Assembly (NCBI GenBank): GCA_900314905.1
Contig: OMXA01000020.1
Location: 1-34,686 of the forward strand
DNA: 34,686 bases
Source: an uncultured Erysipelotrichaceae bacterium
GTDB taxonomy: Bacteria > Bacillota_I > Bacilli_A > Erysipelotrichales > Erysipelotrichaceae
Reading direction: 5' to 3'
Shown: positions 25,853 to 34,630 of the stretch, in pieces
Numbering within the stretch: the stretch's first letter is position 1
How the letters are laid out: each line of letters opens with the position of its first letter
Notes under the pieces: model-generated
The model's database searches: none
Told to the model about the DNA's origin: nothing
The model's input: the letters and a program-made list of their open reading frames with translations, nothing else
Translations under genes and position numbers: made by a program

Positions 25853-28444
25853 ATGGAGCAGACGGAATCATTGCGATTTGTATTTACTCCGGATGGCTTT
25901 CATCCGGATGCGTCCGGGTACAGTGAAGAGAACCGGAAATGGTTTGAGCAGGGAGGGATTTCTGCGCTTTATGCGTTCGGAGCGGGAAGGAGGCCGGAGA
26001 ATCTTTCTCCTTCAGCTGCGTTTCTGTATCAGGTTTCTTCTTCTTTCTTTCAATGCCTGACCGATTCGCCGCAGCTGGAACTGGATCGTTCCAAGGCAAA
26101 AGTGAAGATCAGTGAGACACGGATGAATGCATTGCTGAATTCCGTTCCGTTCACGATCGGTGCAGAGAATGTCACTGCTTCATGGATCAAGGCAATTTAT
26201 AAGGAACTGCTGAAGATTTTCCGAAGTGAGATAAAAAAGTATGATGGCACGGTGCAAATGTATCTAGCCGAGAAGAATCAGAATCTGCATGTGCCGGAGA
26301 GAATCTTCTTTCATCTGGTGGAAAACCGGAATGAGGAGGAAGGATATCCCTTTGCGTTCATGGCAACGTATGCTTCGGCAGGAGAAGATGGCAAGGTGCA
26401 CCATTACCCATTGAAGTATGCATTGACGCAGTATAGGGATGACCGGAAGAAGCTGATCTCGCTGCTGTCATGTCTGAATCGTGCTTCTGAGGTGTCGCCT
26501 TCGGTGAAGGCTATGGTGGAGAGCGGAGAACTGTTTCATCCGCTTCGCTTTACTGCAGAAGAGGCGTTTTCGTTTCTGCAGCAGGTGGAAGAGATTGAGA
26601 AGTGCGGAATCTTATGCCGGATACCGGACTGGTGGCGCAAGAAGCTGATGAATGTGTCGCTGCAGATGGTGGTTGGTGAGAAGCAGCCTTCTCTGCTTGG
26701 CTTTGATTCGATCATGGAGACGACACCGGAACTGACCGTAGATGGCATGATGCTCAGCAAAGCGGATATCAAGAAACTGCTGGAACAGTCGGATGGGCTG
26801 GCGATGATCAAGGGAAGATGGGTTCATGTGGATCATGCCAGATTGAAGGAACTTCTGAAGAAGATGGATCAAGCCCAGGATACGGTCACCTTGATGCAGG
26901 CTCTGCGCATGCAGATGGAACAGGATGACCGGGATCCGGATAATGGTGAGATCATCACGAATGGCAGGTGGCTGAGCGGTCTGCTGAATCAGATGCGTCA
27001 TCCGGAGAAGATCAGAGATCTGCCGGTTCCTGAAAGTGTTCATGCGGTTCTGCGGCCGTATCAGAAGACCGGCTATGAGTGGCTGAGCTATATGGGTGCA
27101 TTAGGATTCGGGGCATGCCTGGCAGATGATATGGGGCTTGGCAAGACACTGCAGGTTCTGACGTATCTGGAACAGCTCAGGACGAGCAATGGCGAAGCGA
27201 AGGTATTGCTGGTGGTGCCTGCTTCGCTGATCGGCAACTGGGTCAAGGAGGCAGGCAAGTTCACTCCGGATATGGATGTGAATGTGCTGCATGGAAAGAC
27301 AAAGAAGCAATTGGAGCAGGAGATCCGGGAGCCTCATTTTCTGAATCTTACGACTTATGGAATGGTGAATCGTCTGGAGGGTCTTGCAGATCGTACGTGG
27401 GATTGTCTGATTCTGGATGAAGCTCAGGCAATCAAGAATCCGCTGACGCGTCAGACCAAGGCGGTCAAGAAGATTCCATCAAAGATGCGGCTGGCACTCA
27501 CGGGTACGCCGATTGAGAATGATCTTGGCAATCTCTGGAGTCTGTTTGATTTCCTGGACAAGGGTCTGCTTGGAAGTGCAGACAGTTTCCGGAAATTCTG
27601 CAGCAGCATGGATGCGTCAGATGGCATGGAATATGCAAAGCTCAAGGGCATGATCAGTCCGTTCCTGTTACGAAGGATGAAGACGGATAAGACGATCATC
27701 CATGATCTGCCGGATAAGATCGAGATGGTGGATTATGCTTCGCTTTCTGCCAAGCAGACGGTGCTGTACCGGCAGATCACGGATCATCTTGCCGAGAGTG
27801 TCAAAGGTCTTTCAGGCATGGAGCGCAGAGGTCTGGTGCTCGCTTCTCTGACGAAGCTGAAGCAAGTGTGCAATCATCCGGATCAGTATCTTGGCGACAG
27901 CGGGTTCAGCCCGGAAGAAAGCGGCAAGTTCCAGATGCTGAGAGATCTCTGCGAGACGATCCGGGATAAGCGGGAACGGGTTCTGGTGTTCACGCAGTTC
28001 CGGGAAATCACGGGTCCGCTGGCAGCGTATCTGTCGGAGATCTTCGGAGCAGAAGGATATGTGATTCATGGCGGAGTTCCGGCAAAGAAGAGAACGGAGA
28101 TCGTCAATGCGTTCCAGTCTGATCTGTATGTGCCGTTTATTGTCTGCTCACTGAAGGCGGCTGGAACGGGATTGAATCTGACGAGGGCAAATCATGTGAT
28201 TCACTTTGATCGCTGGTGGAACCCGGCAGTGGAGAATCAGGCAACCGACCGGGCGTTCCGGATCGGCCAGGATAAGAATGTCATGGTCCATAAGCTGGTC
28301 TCTAGGGGAACGATTGAAGAGAAGATTGATACCTTGATCAATTCCAAGAAGGAACTGGCTGAGAATGTGATCGGTGCTTCTGAGACAAGCTGGATCACGG
28401 AAATGAGCAATGAAGATCTGATGAATCTTCTGAGGCTGGAATAG
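25853..28444 (+). CDS. SNF2-family DNA-dependent ATPase / helicase (YwqA-like)
   Basis: An 863-residue SWI2/SNF2 ATPase that moves along or remodels protein-DNA complexes. The N-terminal 380 or so residues are the bacterial SNF2-associated region. The ATPase core starts at LRPYQKTGYEWL: the Walker A motif is DDMGLGKT with Lys431, and the DEAQ box is at 522-525. LALTGTPIENDLGNLWSLFDFL follows. The second lobe has VLVFTQFREI, KAAGTGLNLTRANHVIHFDRWWNPAVENQATDRAFRIGQ. The start at 25853 has GGGAGA upstream; an ATG seven codons earlier has none. A SWIM-protein gene follows after one base, the pairing seen in Bacillus ywqA-ywqB. Confidence 0.92.
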   Translation: MEQTESLRFVFTPDGFHPDASGYSEENRKWFEQGGISALYAFGAGRRPENLSPSAAFLYQVSSSFFQCLTDSPQLELDRSKAKVKISETRMNALLNSVPFTIGAENVTASWIKAIYKELLKIFRSEIKKYDGTVQMYLAEKNQNLHVPERIFFHLVENRNEEEGYPFAFMATYASAGEDGKVHHYPLKYALTQYRDDRKKLISLLSCLNRASEVSPSVKAMVESGELFHPLRFTAEEAFSFLQQVEEIEKCGILCRIPDWWRKKLMNVSLQMVVGEKQPSLLGFDSIMETTPELTVDGMMLSKADIKKLLEQSDGLAMIKGRWVHVDHARLKELLKKMDQAQDTVTLMQALRMQMEQDDRDPDNGEIITNGRWLSGLLNQMRHPEKIRDLPVPESVHAVLRPYQKTGYEWLSYMGALGFGACLADDMGLGKTLQVLTYLEQLRTSNGEAKVLLVVPASLIGNWVKEAGKFTPDMDVNVLHGKTKKQLEQEIREPHFLNLTTYGMVNRLEGLADRTWDCLILDEAQAIKNPLTRQTKAVKKIPSKMRLALTGTPIENDLGNLWSLFDFLDKGLLGSADSFRKFCSSMDASDGMEYAKLKGMISPFLLRRMKTDKTIIHDLPDKIEMVDYASLSAKQTVLYRQITDHLAESVKGLSGMERRGLVLASLTKLKQVCNHPDQYLGDSGFSPEESGKFQMLRDLCETIRDKRERVLVFTQFREITGPLAAYLSEIFGAEGYVIHGGVPAKKRTEIVNAFQSDLYVPFIVCSLKAAGTGLNLTRANHVIHFDRWWNPAVENQATDRAFRIGQDKNVMVHKLVSRGTIEEKIDTLINSKKELAENVIGASETSWITEMSNEDLMNLLRLE

Positions 28445-28445
28445 C

Positions 28446-29168
28446 ATGGCACGATATTATGACACAAAATACTATAGTCAGCCGACTGCAGAGGAACTGA
28501 AGAAGCGTGCAGACGAGAGCACAAAGAAGGCGAAGCGCAAGGGAGTGGTCTATCATCCGGTGCTGATCAGCGGCAGAAAGATCTGCACGTCCTGGTGGGG
28601 AATTGCCTGGTGCGAGAATCTGGAGCGCTATGCGGACTATGAAAATCGGATTGAACGGGGCAAGCGCTATGTGCGCAATGGCTCGGTCATCGATCTGCAG
28701 ATTGAGAAGGGAAGGGTTCATGCCCGAGTGCAGGGCAGCCGCAAGGCTCCTTATAAGGTTGAGATCAAGGTGAGCCCGCTTTCCGAAGAGAAATGCCAGG
28801 CAATCCTGAATCGCTGCGGCAAGCTGGATGACCTTGAGACTCTTCTGTCCGGGAAGTTTCCGGATGACATGAAAGAACTGTTCTTCGAGAAGAACGGATT
28901 GTTCCCGAGTCCGGCTGAGATCAGTCTTTCGTGCAGCTGTCCGGATTATGCCATCATGTGCAAGCATGTGGCAGCAGTGCTGTATGGGGTCGGGGCGCGT
29001 TTCGATGAAGATCCGATGCTGTTCTTCGTGCTGAGAGGAGTAGAAGTGAGCCGCTTCATCGATGTCTCATTGAAGGATCATGTCGATACGCTTCTCGAAC
29101 ATGCCGATAACCATACTTCCAGAATGATGGATGATGCTGAGATCGATCAGGTATTCGGAAGGATCTGA
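28446..29168 (+). CDS. SWIM zinc-finger protein (YwqB-like)
   Basis: A 240-residue partner of the SNF2 ATPase. The SWIM motif CxC...CxH is complete: Cys163, Cys165, Cys172 and His174 in CSCPDYAIMCKH. Upstream, TSWWGIAWCENLERYADYENRIERGKRYVRNG is the conserved region of bacterial SWIM proteins. The finger should bind zinc and probably DNA or the ATPase. The start lies one base after the SNF2 stop, with GAGG ten bases ahead. A terminator follows directly, closing a two-gene operon. The biological role, perhaps in DNA repair or defence, is not settled. Confidence 0.9.
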   Translation: MARYYDTKYYSQPTAEELKKRADESTKKAKRKGVVYHPVLISGRKICTSWWGIAWCENLERYADYENRIERGKRYVRNGSVIDLQIEKGRVHARVQGSRKAPYKVEIKVSPLSEEKCQAILNRCGKLDDLETLLSGKFPDDMKELFFEKNGLFPSPAEISLSCSCPDYAIMCKHVAAVLYGVGARFDEDPMLFFVLRGVEVSRFIDVSLKDHVDTLLEHADNHTSRMMDDAEIDQVFGRI

Positions 29169-29177
29169 GGCAGAAAT

Positions 29178-29208
29178 GACTTTCTGATGTGTGTCAGAAG
29201 GTCTTTTT
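29178..29208 (+). terminator. Rho-independent terminator of the SNF2/SWIM operon
   Basis: GACTTTCTGA (29178-29187) pairs with TCAGAAGGTC (29194-29203) with one G-U pair around a TGTGTG loop, followed by five T. Confidence 0.88.
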
Positions 29209-29453
29209 CTGATTCAGGGCAGGCTCCGGATCCGGACGAATGATCCGCCGATGAGCTGCAGAATCATCTCTATGCGCGGCATGACATGGAGCACATTGCA
29301 CATGAACGTCTGCATGGGTAACAAACTTCTTTCTCATTATGAACGCCACATGCAAGGTTCAGATAGGAGGACAAGCACGGAAATACATGATTTTTCAGGA
29401 ACAGACAATCAGAGACTGAATCAGCAGCTGAAGTTCACTGCCAGATCGATCAG

Positions 29454-29990
29454 ATGACAGAAATCCACCGGCATACGTTTCTGATCAGCGGATCAAGGAG
29501 AGAGAATGATGCAGAGCATTCGTGGCACATTGCGGTCATGGCGATGCTGTCTGCCGAATATGCCGCAGAACCGGTCGATGTCGGAAGAGCGGTTCAGATG
29601 TGTCTGATTCATGATCTCATTGAGATCAGAGCAGGGGATACCTTTGCATATGATCCGGAAGGAATCCGGGCACAGGCGGAACGGGAGAAGAAAGCTGCGG
29701 ATCTGGTGTTTGCACAGCTGCCCGAGGATCAGGGGAAGATGACGCGCAGGCTGTGGGAAGAGTTTGATGCAATGCAGACTGCTGATGCGAAATATGCCGC
29801 TTGCATGGATCGTCTTCAGCCATTTCTGAACAGCATTCTGCCGCATGGATCTTCCTGGGAACCAGGGAAAGTACATCGAAAAGATGTCGAAAGAAGAAAT
29901 AGAATCATTCAGGAGTTAAGGCCGGAAGTCTATGACTGGAACATGAAAAACCTGGATCGTGCAGTCGAAGCAGGCTGGCTGGAACCTTAA
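29454..29990 (+). CDS. HD-domain phosphohydrolase (YfbR/HD_3 type), 5' end damaged
   Basis: A readable 178-residue frame with an intact HD set: His22 in NDAEHSWH, His53-Asp54 in LIHDLIE and Asp119 in MDRLQPFL. YfbR-type members release phosphate from deoxynucleotides. Homologues usually carry about 25 residues before the TFLISGSRREND block. Those residues are visible here in the previous frame (QRLNQQLKFTAR), ending at 29442-29445 and rejoining this frame after a one-base shift. That upstream frame also begins after AGGAGG (29365-29370) at ACG (29377) where ATG is expected. The ATG at 29454 has no ribosome site. The gene is therefore probably decayed, or it is translated poorly from 29454. 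Confidence 0.7.
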   Translation: MTEIHRHTFLISGSRRENDAEHSWHIAVMAMLSAEYAAEPVDVGRAVQMCLIHDLIEIRAGDTFAYDPEGIRAQAEREKKAADLVFAQLPEDQGKMTRRLWEEFDAMQTADAKYAACMDRLQPFLNSILPHGSSWEPGKVHRKDVERRNRIIQELRPEVYDWNMKNLDRAVEAGWLEP

Positions 29991-30004
29991 GCAGAAACTG
30001 GAAA

Positions 30005-30021
30005 CCTGAAACAGTTTCAGG
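30005..30021. repeat. 17-base palindrome, operator-like
   Basis: CCTGAAAC (30005-30012) and GTTTCAGG (30014-30021) are perfect inverted arms around one central A. GAAACTG at 29994-30000 can also pair with CAGTTTC at 30012-30018, giving an alternative hairpin. No T run follows. It resembles a repressor site more than a terminator. Confidence 0.5.
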
Positions 30022-30342
30022 AATAGATGGGATCACCTGGCTGAGAAACGGAAGAAATCATGTTCAGCAATAGATGGGATGAATTGTGAAATCAAAATAA
30101 CGATTCAATCTGTAAAATGACTGAAAAAAGAGCATTGCGGTGCTTCTGTAAACGTTTCCGGCATAAGAGAAGGGTTTCAGCCGAAGACTGAAAACTTTTC
30201 GGGGAAGCTTTATTTTCATTGACAATGATGCGGAATATTGGCTCAGAATATGGATTCTCTGCCTGATTGTGCTACAATGTCAACGAAAGCTGACCAAAGG
30301 TTGATAAATGCATCGCAACCTTGAATAGATAGGATGACTTGG
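30022..30342. repeat. Three dispersed copies of an AATAGATGGGAT element
   Basis: AATAGATGGGAT is exact at 30022-30033 and 30069-30080, and is AATAGATAGGAT at 30324-30335. The bases after it are also partly alike (GATGACTTGG in the third copy, GATCACCTGG in the first). The region 29991-30405 has no open frame of note, so these copies sit in the control region of the signal-peptidase-like gene. Confidence 0.5.
30219..30278 (+). promoter_or_regulatory. Possible promoter elements before the signal-peptidase-like gene
   Basis: TTGACA occurs at 30219-30224 and TACAAT at 30273-30278, but they are too far apart to work together. Neither has a good partner at normal spacing. A start within this stretch is likely but cannot be fixed. 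Confidence 0.25.
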
Positions 30343-30405
30343 AATCAATTCAGGATCCTGTCTGGTTTTGCGGGATGACTGAGATCCCAGCGTATTCGGA
30401 AACTG

Positions 30406-30996
30406 ATGGGGAAGAAAAACGTGCGAGTACCAGAGAAAAAGGAGTCTTCTGATCAGAGGCCTGAAGAGAAACAGAAGGTGTCCCGGAAGCAGTATCTTCG
30501 AGAACTGCGGAAGACGATTCTGATTCTGGCAGCCACGTTTGCCGGTGTGCTTCTGCTGGCATGGCTGGTGCTTCCGGTGTTCCGGATTACCGGGGATGCG
30601 ATGGATCCGACCTTGCAGGAAGGAAACATCGTGCTGTCCATAAAAAGCAGGGATCTGAGGGAAGGCGATCTGGCAGCTATCAGATACAGTGACAAGATTC
30701 TCGTGCGGCGGATCATCGGTCTGCCGGGCGATCGGATCGAAATGGATGAGTCCGGAACAGTCCGTGTCAACGGAGAGGTTGTTCCGGAAGCATATGTGAG
30801 CAATCCGGGAACCGGACAGGCGGATATCGGATTTCCGCTTGAGGTACCGGAAGGAAAGTATTTTGTATTAGGAGACAATCGCAGCGTCTCCATCGATTCA
30901 CGCAGTTCTGCAATCGGATGCATTCCGGAAGAAATGATTGCAGGAAAACTGGTATTGCGCATCTTCCCGCTGGATGAAATGGAAGCGCTGAGCTGA
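30406..30996 (+). CDS. Signal peptidase I homologue lacking catalytic Ser and Lys
   Basis: A 196-residue type I signal peptidase fold. A basic N-terminus precedes a membrane helix at about 37-57 and then the S26 domain. Box B reads ITGDAMDPTL, so Ala65 stands where the nucleophile serine of GDSM is expected. Box D reads LVRRIIGLPGD, with Arg101 at the general-base lysine. Box E, LGDNRSVSIDSR, is intact. Loss of both catalytic residues with a kept fold argues against peptide cleavage. Streptococcus pyogenes SipA, a pilus-assembly helper, lacks the same two residues. The next gene, 40 bases on, encodes a large surface protein. Upstream ribosome signals are only moderate. Confidence 0.85.
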   Translation: MGKKNVRVPEKKESSDQRPEEKQKVSRKQYLRELRKTILILAATFAGVLLLAWLVLPVFRITGDAMDPTLQEGNIVLSIKSRDLREGDLAAIRYSDKILVRRIIGLPGDRIEMDESGTVRVNGEVVPEAYVSNPGTGQADIGFPLEVPEGKYFVLGDNRSVSIDSRSSAIGCIPEEMIAGKLVLRIFPLDEMEALS

Positions 30997-31036
30997 CGCA
31001 GCAGCAAAGCGGTTCAGAAGCTTGAGGGGTAGCAGC

Positions 31037-34000
31037 ATGAATAGAAATTTTGAACGTGGCGGAAGCCGGAAAACCGGAACACGCAGACTCAGAAAATTCT
31101 GGAAGGTCTGTGCCTGGGAATTGAGCATTTCGATGATCCTTGGTACGGGCAATATCGGCAGTTATATTGTTACCGCAGATGACGGGGAAGTTCAGGTTAC
31201 AGAGATCCCTGCGGAAACATCAGAGCCGGAAACTGAGACTTCGGAAGAGCCGGTTTTTTCTGTATCTCCGGAGAGCACTCCTTCTCCTGAAGCAGCTGCT
31301 TATGCAGTGACTGAAATGACACCTGCTCCTTCTGAAAGCACGCAGCCTTCAGAATCTCCGGCTTGGACCGCTGCACCAGAGCCGTCCGCAATCAGCACTT
31401 TGATTCCCGAAACAGCAGCTCCGGAGCCATCTGCAGCAAGCACGGTTCTTCCTGAAACGGCGGAACCGGTTTCTTCGCCAGTCGCCGCCGAAGCACCTGC
31501 AAGCATGCCTGAGATGTCTTTCGAGCAGAAAGAAGAGACTACTGGCATCACCGTATCGGTGAAAGCAGAAGCAGGCACCTTCCCGGAAGGAACTACCATG
31601 AAGCTTTCTCAGGTAGAGGATCAGAGCATTCTGGAAGATGCCAAGCAGGCGTCTGAGCTGCAGAATCCTTCTGCAGTAGCAGTGGACATTACCTTCAGAG
31701 ACCCTGATGGAAACATCATTGAACCTCAGAAGCAGATCCGTGTGACGATGACTTCTGATGTCATCCGCCAGGCCGAGAGTGTTGATGTCGTGCATGTGCC
31801 GGATCAGGCTGAAGATACCTCTACTGCAGTCGTAGATCAGGTTCCGGATCAGAATCTCTCAGAAGAAGAAAAGCCTGCTGAAGACCAGGTGGTATTTGAT
31901 GCAGATCAGTTCTCAGTGTATGCGATTGTATATACGGTAGACTTCACCTTCAGCGGCTATACGTATTCCATGGAAGGCGGCAGCTCTATTCTGCTTTCTT
32001 CTCTGGCAAGTCAGCTTGGTCTGCATGACAGCGAACATGATAAAGACTTTGACATCAATGAAGTAGCTGGTGTCTCTTTCTCTGATCCAAGTCTTGTCAG
32101 CATTGAGCAGCGGGATAATGACTATATGCTGACAAGCCTTCAGCCTTTTACTTCTGATGAGACACTGACCATTGCTATGAATGATGGCAGCAAGTATCTG
32201 GTAGATGTGACAGATGCGCAAGTCAATCAGGGAACAACATGCGAAGCGTATTTTCTTGATGATAATGGAAACCGTGCTTCCAGCGCATCAACACTTTCTG
32301 GTAATGAATTAAATGCGAGAATCAGGCTGACCAATTCAAGTGCAAATACTGGCGAGTTTTCCTATGTTAAAGTTGGGATTGAAGGTTTAGGAACATTTGT
32401 CAAGCTTAAGAACCAAATCAGTAACGAACCCTGGGATACTATTACAATTGAAGATAGTAATACTCATCAGAGCATTGAAATTGGTGTTTACTTTAATCAA
32501 TCTTCTCAGTCTATCATTTATCGTGTCCCTGCAGGTGCAACAGCGATTGTGCCCCTTGATTTCAGAACAGAAAATGGAACGACACCTAATGGCACAGCTG
32601 TGACACTGACACCTGCAAAATGTGATGAATCTGGCAACAATGTAACACCATCAAGTAATGATCAGATTGGTGGCCCGGCGAGTGGAACCTGGACATCGCA
32701 ATTTAAATGGGACCCGATTGCTAAGACAGTAAACGGGAAAAAAAATAATACCATTTCTATTGATGATGGCGTGAAGGGAAAACCGATATTGACAGGGGAC
32801 CTTCTGTATATATATTCGGCGGATTCAGGTAATCGTAAGACAAGCGGAACGCGGTGGACCGCATCGGCAACGGTGTCAGATCAGATCTCTTTGCCGGATG
32901 GCGTTACTCTGCCGGAAGGGTATCTTATCAATAAGGAAAATGGAAAGATAACGACCAGCAGTGAAGAGACAATCTGGCAGCTAGATCTGAAAGAGAATAT
33001 GAAGGTTTCGGAGCTTCAGGTCTCTAGTGATAGGAAGACAATTTCATATAAGCTGGATATTACCAATCCCAACCAGGATACCAGCGGAAAACTGACAGGC
33101 GAAATGGAGAATCTCTCGTGGTCGGGAACACTCAGTGCGGACGAACTGGTCCTTGCTTCGGATTATATTGACAAAGTACAGAAGAACAATGGTGGTAAGA
33201 TTGATAACCACGTTGTAATCGAAGAGCGTCCGGTTGTAGGAAATGAAGTTGAACAGTCGAATGCCGATGTTTATACAGAGCCGAAATACACCAGTTATCA
33301 GCTGGATAAGACGAGCGATAAAGTAGATAAAGTTCTGCATCCCGGTGATTCGATTGAGTATGAGATAAAAGTGACGAATAAGAGCTCAATGGATATTACG
33401 GGCGATGACTCGGTGATCAACGATACGCTTCCGAAGGCATTGACATTAAGTCAACAGGAGATTGATCGTCTGAAGTCAATCAGCGGCGTAACTGTCAATG
33501 AAAATAATGACGGAACCTATACGATCAGTTATAAGACAGGTATTACGGCGAATAGCTCAGTTAAGTTGAATATTAATGCTACAGTTAAAGATACAAAACA
33601 GCTTAAGAAAGATAATGTCATAACCGATCAGGTAACCAACACTGCTACTTATAAAGATGTCAGCAGCACAGTTATCAATCGTGTCGATTACGGTTATCTG
33701 ACTGTAGAAAAAACAGGTGACAACTTGGAGGGGGGAAATCTGAAGCCCACGAAAAACGGAGAGACCGTTAACTTTACGGTCACCGTTAGAAACGATACGA
33801 ATAATCCCGCTGACAAGGATTATACCTTGATAGACAAGCTTCCAGCTTATCTTCAGCTAAAGCTGTACAGTGATGCAGAATGCAAGAATCTAATCCCGAT
33901 GAAAGAGCTATATGCTGGTAGTGCAGTTAATAAGGAAAAAGTCTATGTGAAGGATAAAAAGGGAACAGGACATTTAGTAGATGTATCGATAGATGCGAAC

Positions 34001-34630
34001 GGAGAGGCAATACTAACAAAGATAATTCACTATGATGAAGGTTTCCGGGCTCATACATCAGAAGAACTTGGGTATGAAGTTGTTTTTAATGCATCCAAGG
34101 TGTCCAATCCAAATGGTGGCGAAGTTTATTATCAAAACATTGCAAAGCTCGATGATGGAACGCAGGATGAAAGTGGATTCAGAGGACAGATGGGGAATGT
34201 TTCTCTTTCCAAGGATGTGACTTCTGCAGAGCTAGGCGGGAAGATGGTTACGGAAGAACCCTATGACGACAAAACCATTGTATCCTACAAGATTACTGTG
34301 ACGAATGACAAAGATAATCCGGCAGCCGGGGACATTATCGTCAATGATGATCTGCCGGCTGGTCTGATGCCCTATGGTCTGAAGGATAACTACGGACAAG
34401 AGGTTACAGATTTCAACAAGCTGGTTCAATTTGCGAATGGCAGCACGATACTAAAGGATGAAGCTGGGCGGGAAGTCAAGATATCGTATCCTGCCAGTGA
34501 TGGAAGTAATCATTTCCGTCTGACATGGACAATTTCTAACGTTGATGAGAGTTTTGAAAGTACGGATATCAACTATCGCGCACAGGTGCTGTTATGTAAA
34601 AGCCAATGTCAAGTGTTAGTTTCAGATTGA
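31037..34630 (+). CDS. Large DUF11/isopeptide-type surface protein, C-terminus truncated or interrupted
   Basis: A 1197-residue exported protein. The start at 31037 (ATG after GAGGGG) is preferred to a TTG at 31022. A basic run and hydrophobic stretch (residues about 15-45) form a long signal peptide. A Pro/Ser/Thr/Glu stalk (about 55-160) includes two 15-residue repeats. A ZU5-like domain (about 168-300, ending ADQFSVYAIVYTVDF) and poorly conserved regions follow. Three DUF11-type domains start near 752, 886 and 1054, each with KxTxxV/xVTN and DxLPxxL patterns. No LPxTG motif, membrane anchor or charged tail follows the third domain; the frame ends in CKSQCQVLVSD. It is probably an adhesin or pilin cut short at the window edge. 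Confidence 0.8.
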   Translation: MNRNFERGGSRKTGTRRLRKFWKVCAWELSISMILGTGNIGSYIVTADDGEVQVTEIPAETSEPETETSEEPVFSVSPESTPSPEAAAYAVTEMTPAPSESTQPSESPAWTAAPEPSAISTLIPETAAPEPSAASTVLPETAEPVSSPVAAEAPASMPEMSFEQKEETTGITVSVKAEAGTFPEGTTMKLSQVEDQSILEDAKQASELQNPSAVAVDITFRDPDGNIIEPQKQIRVTMTSDVIRQAESVDVVHVPDQAEDTSTAVVDQVPDQNLSEEEKPAEDQVVFDADQFSVYAIVYTVDFTFSGYTYSMEGGSSILLSSLASQLGLHDSEHDKDFDINEVAGVSFSDPSLVSIEQRDNDYMLTSLQPFTSDETLTIAMNDGSKYLVDVTDAQVNQGTTCEAYFLDDNGNRASSASTLSGNELNARIRLTNSSANTGEFSYVKVGIEGLGTFVKLKNQISNEPWDTITIEDSNTHQSIEIGVYFNQSSQSIIYRVPAGATAIVPLDFRTENGTTPNGTAVTLTPAKCDESGNNVTPSSNDQIGGPASGTWTSQFKWDPIAKTVNGKKNNTISIDDGVKGKPILTGDLLYIYSADSGNRKTSGTRWTASATVSDQISLPDGVTLPEGYLINKENGKITTSSEETIWQLDLKENMKVSELQVSSDRKTISYKLDITNPNQDTSGKLTGEMENLSWSGTLSADELVLASDYIDKVQKNNGGKIDNHVVIEERPVVGNEVEQSNADVYTEPKYTSYQLDKTSDKVDKVLHPGDSIEYEIKVTNKSSMDITGDDSVINDTLPKALTLSQQEIDRLKSISGVTVNENNDGTYTISYKTGITANSSVKLNINATVKDTKQLKKDNVITDQVTNTATYKDVSSTVINRVDYGYLTVEKTGDNLEGGNLKPTKNGETVNFTVTVRNDTNNPADKDYTLIDKLPAYLQLKLYSDAECKNLIPMKELYAGSAVNKEKVYVKDKKGTGHLVDVSIDANGEAILTKIIHYDEGFRAHTSEELGYEVVFNASKVSNPNGGEVYYQNIAKLDDGTQDESGFRGQMGNVSLSKDVTSAELGGKMVTEEPYDDKTIVSYKITVTNDKDNPAAGDIIVNDDLPAGLMPYGLKDNYGQEVTDFNKLVQFANGSTILKDEAGREVKISYPASDGSNHFRLTWTISNVDESFESTDINYRAQVLLCKSQCQVLVSD
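31367..31456 (+). repeat. Tandem 45-base repeat coding TAAPEPSAxSTxxPE
   Basis: Two adjacent 45-base units (31367-31411 and 31412-31456) encode TAAPEPSAISTLIPE and TAAPEPSAASTVLPE, and a partial third unit (TAEP) follows. Such stalk repeats change copy number by slippage and set the length of the wall-spanning region. Confidence 0.75.

Noticed and set aside
25635-25926. Two overlapping small open frames (65 and 78 codons) before the SNF2 gene
   Set aside because: The second (from 25690) has a fair GGAGGG site but runs 74 bases into the SNF2 gene and has no recognisable features; the first is acidic but lacks a clear ribosome site. Either could be a small peptide, but I cannot support it.
29191-29457. 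88-codon open frame ahead of the HD gene
   Set aside because: Most of it is not protein-like; only its last part (from about 29377) is explained as the lost N-terminus of the HD protein.
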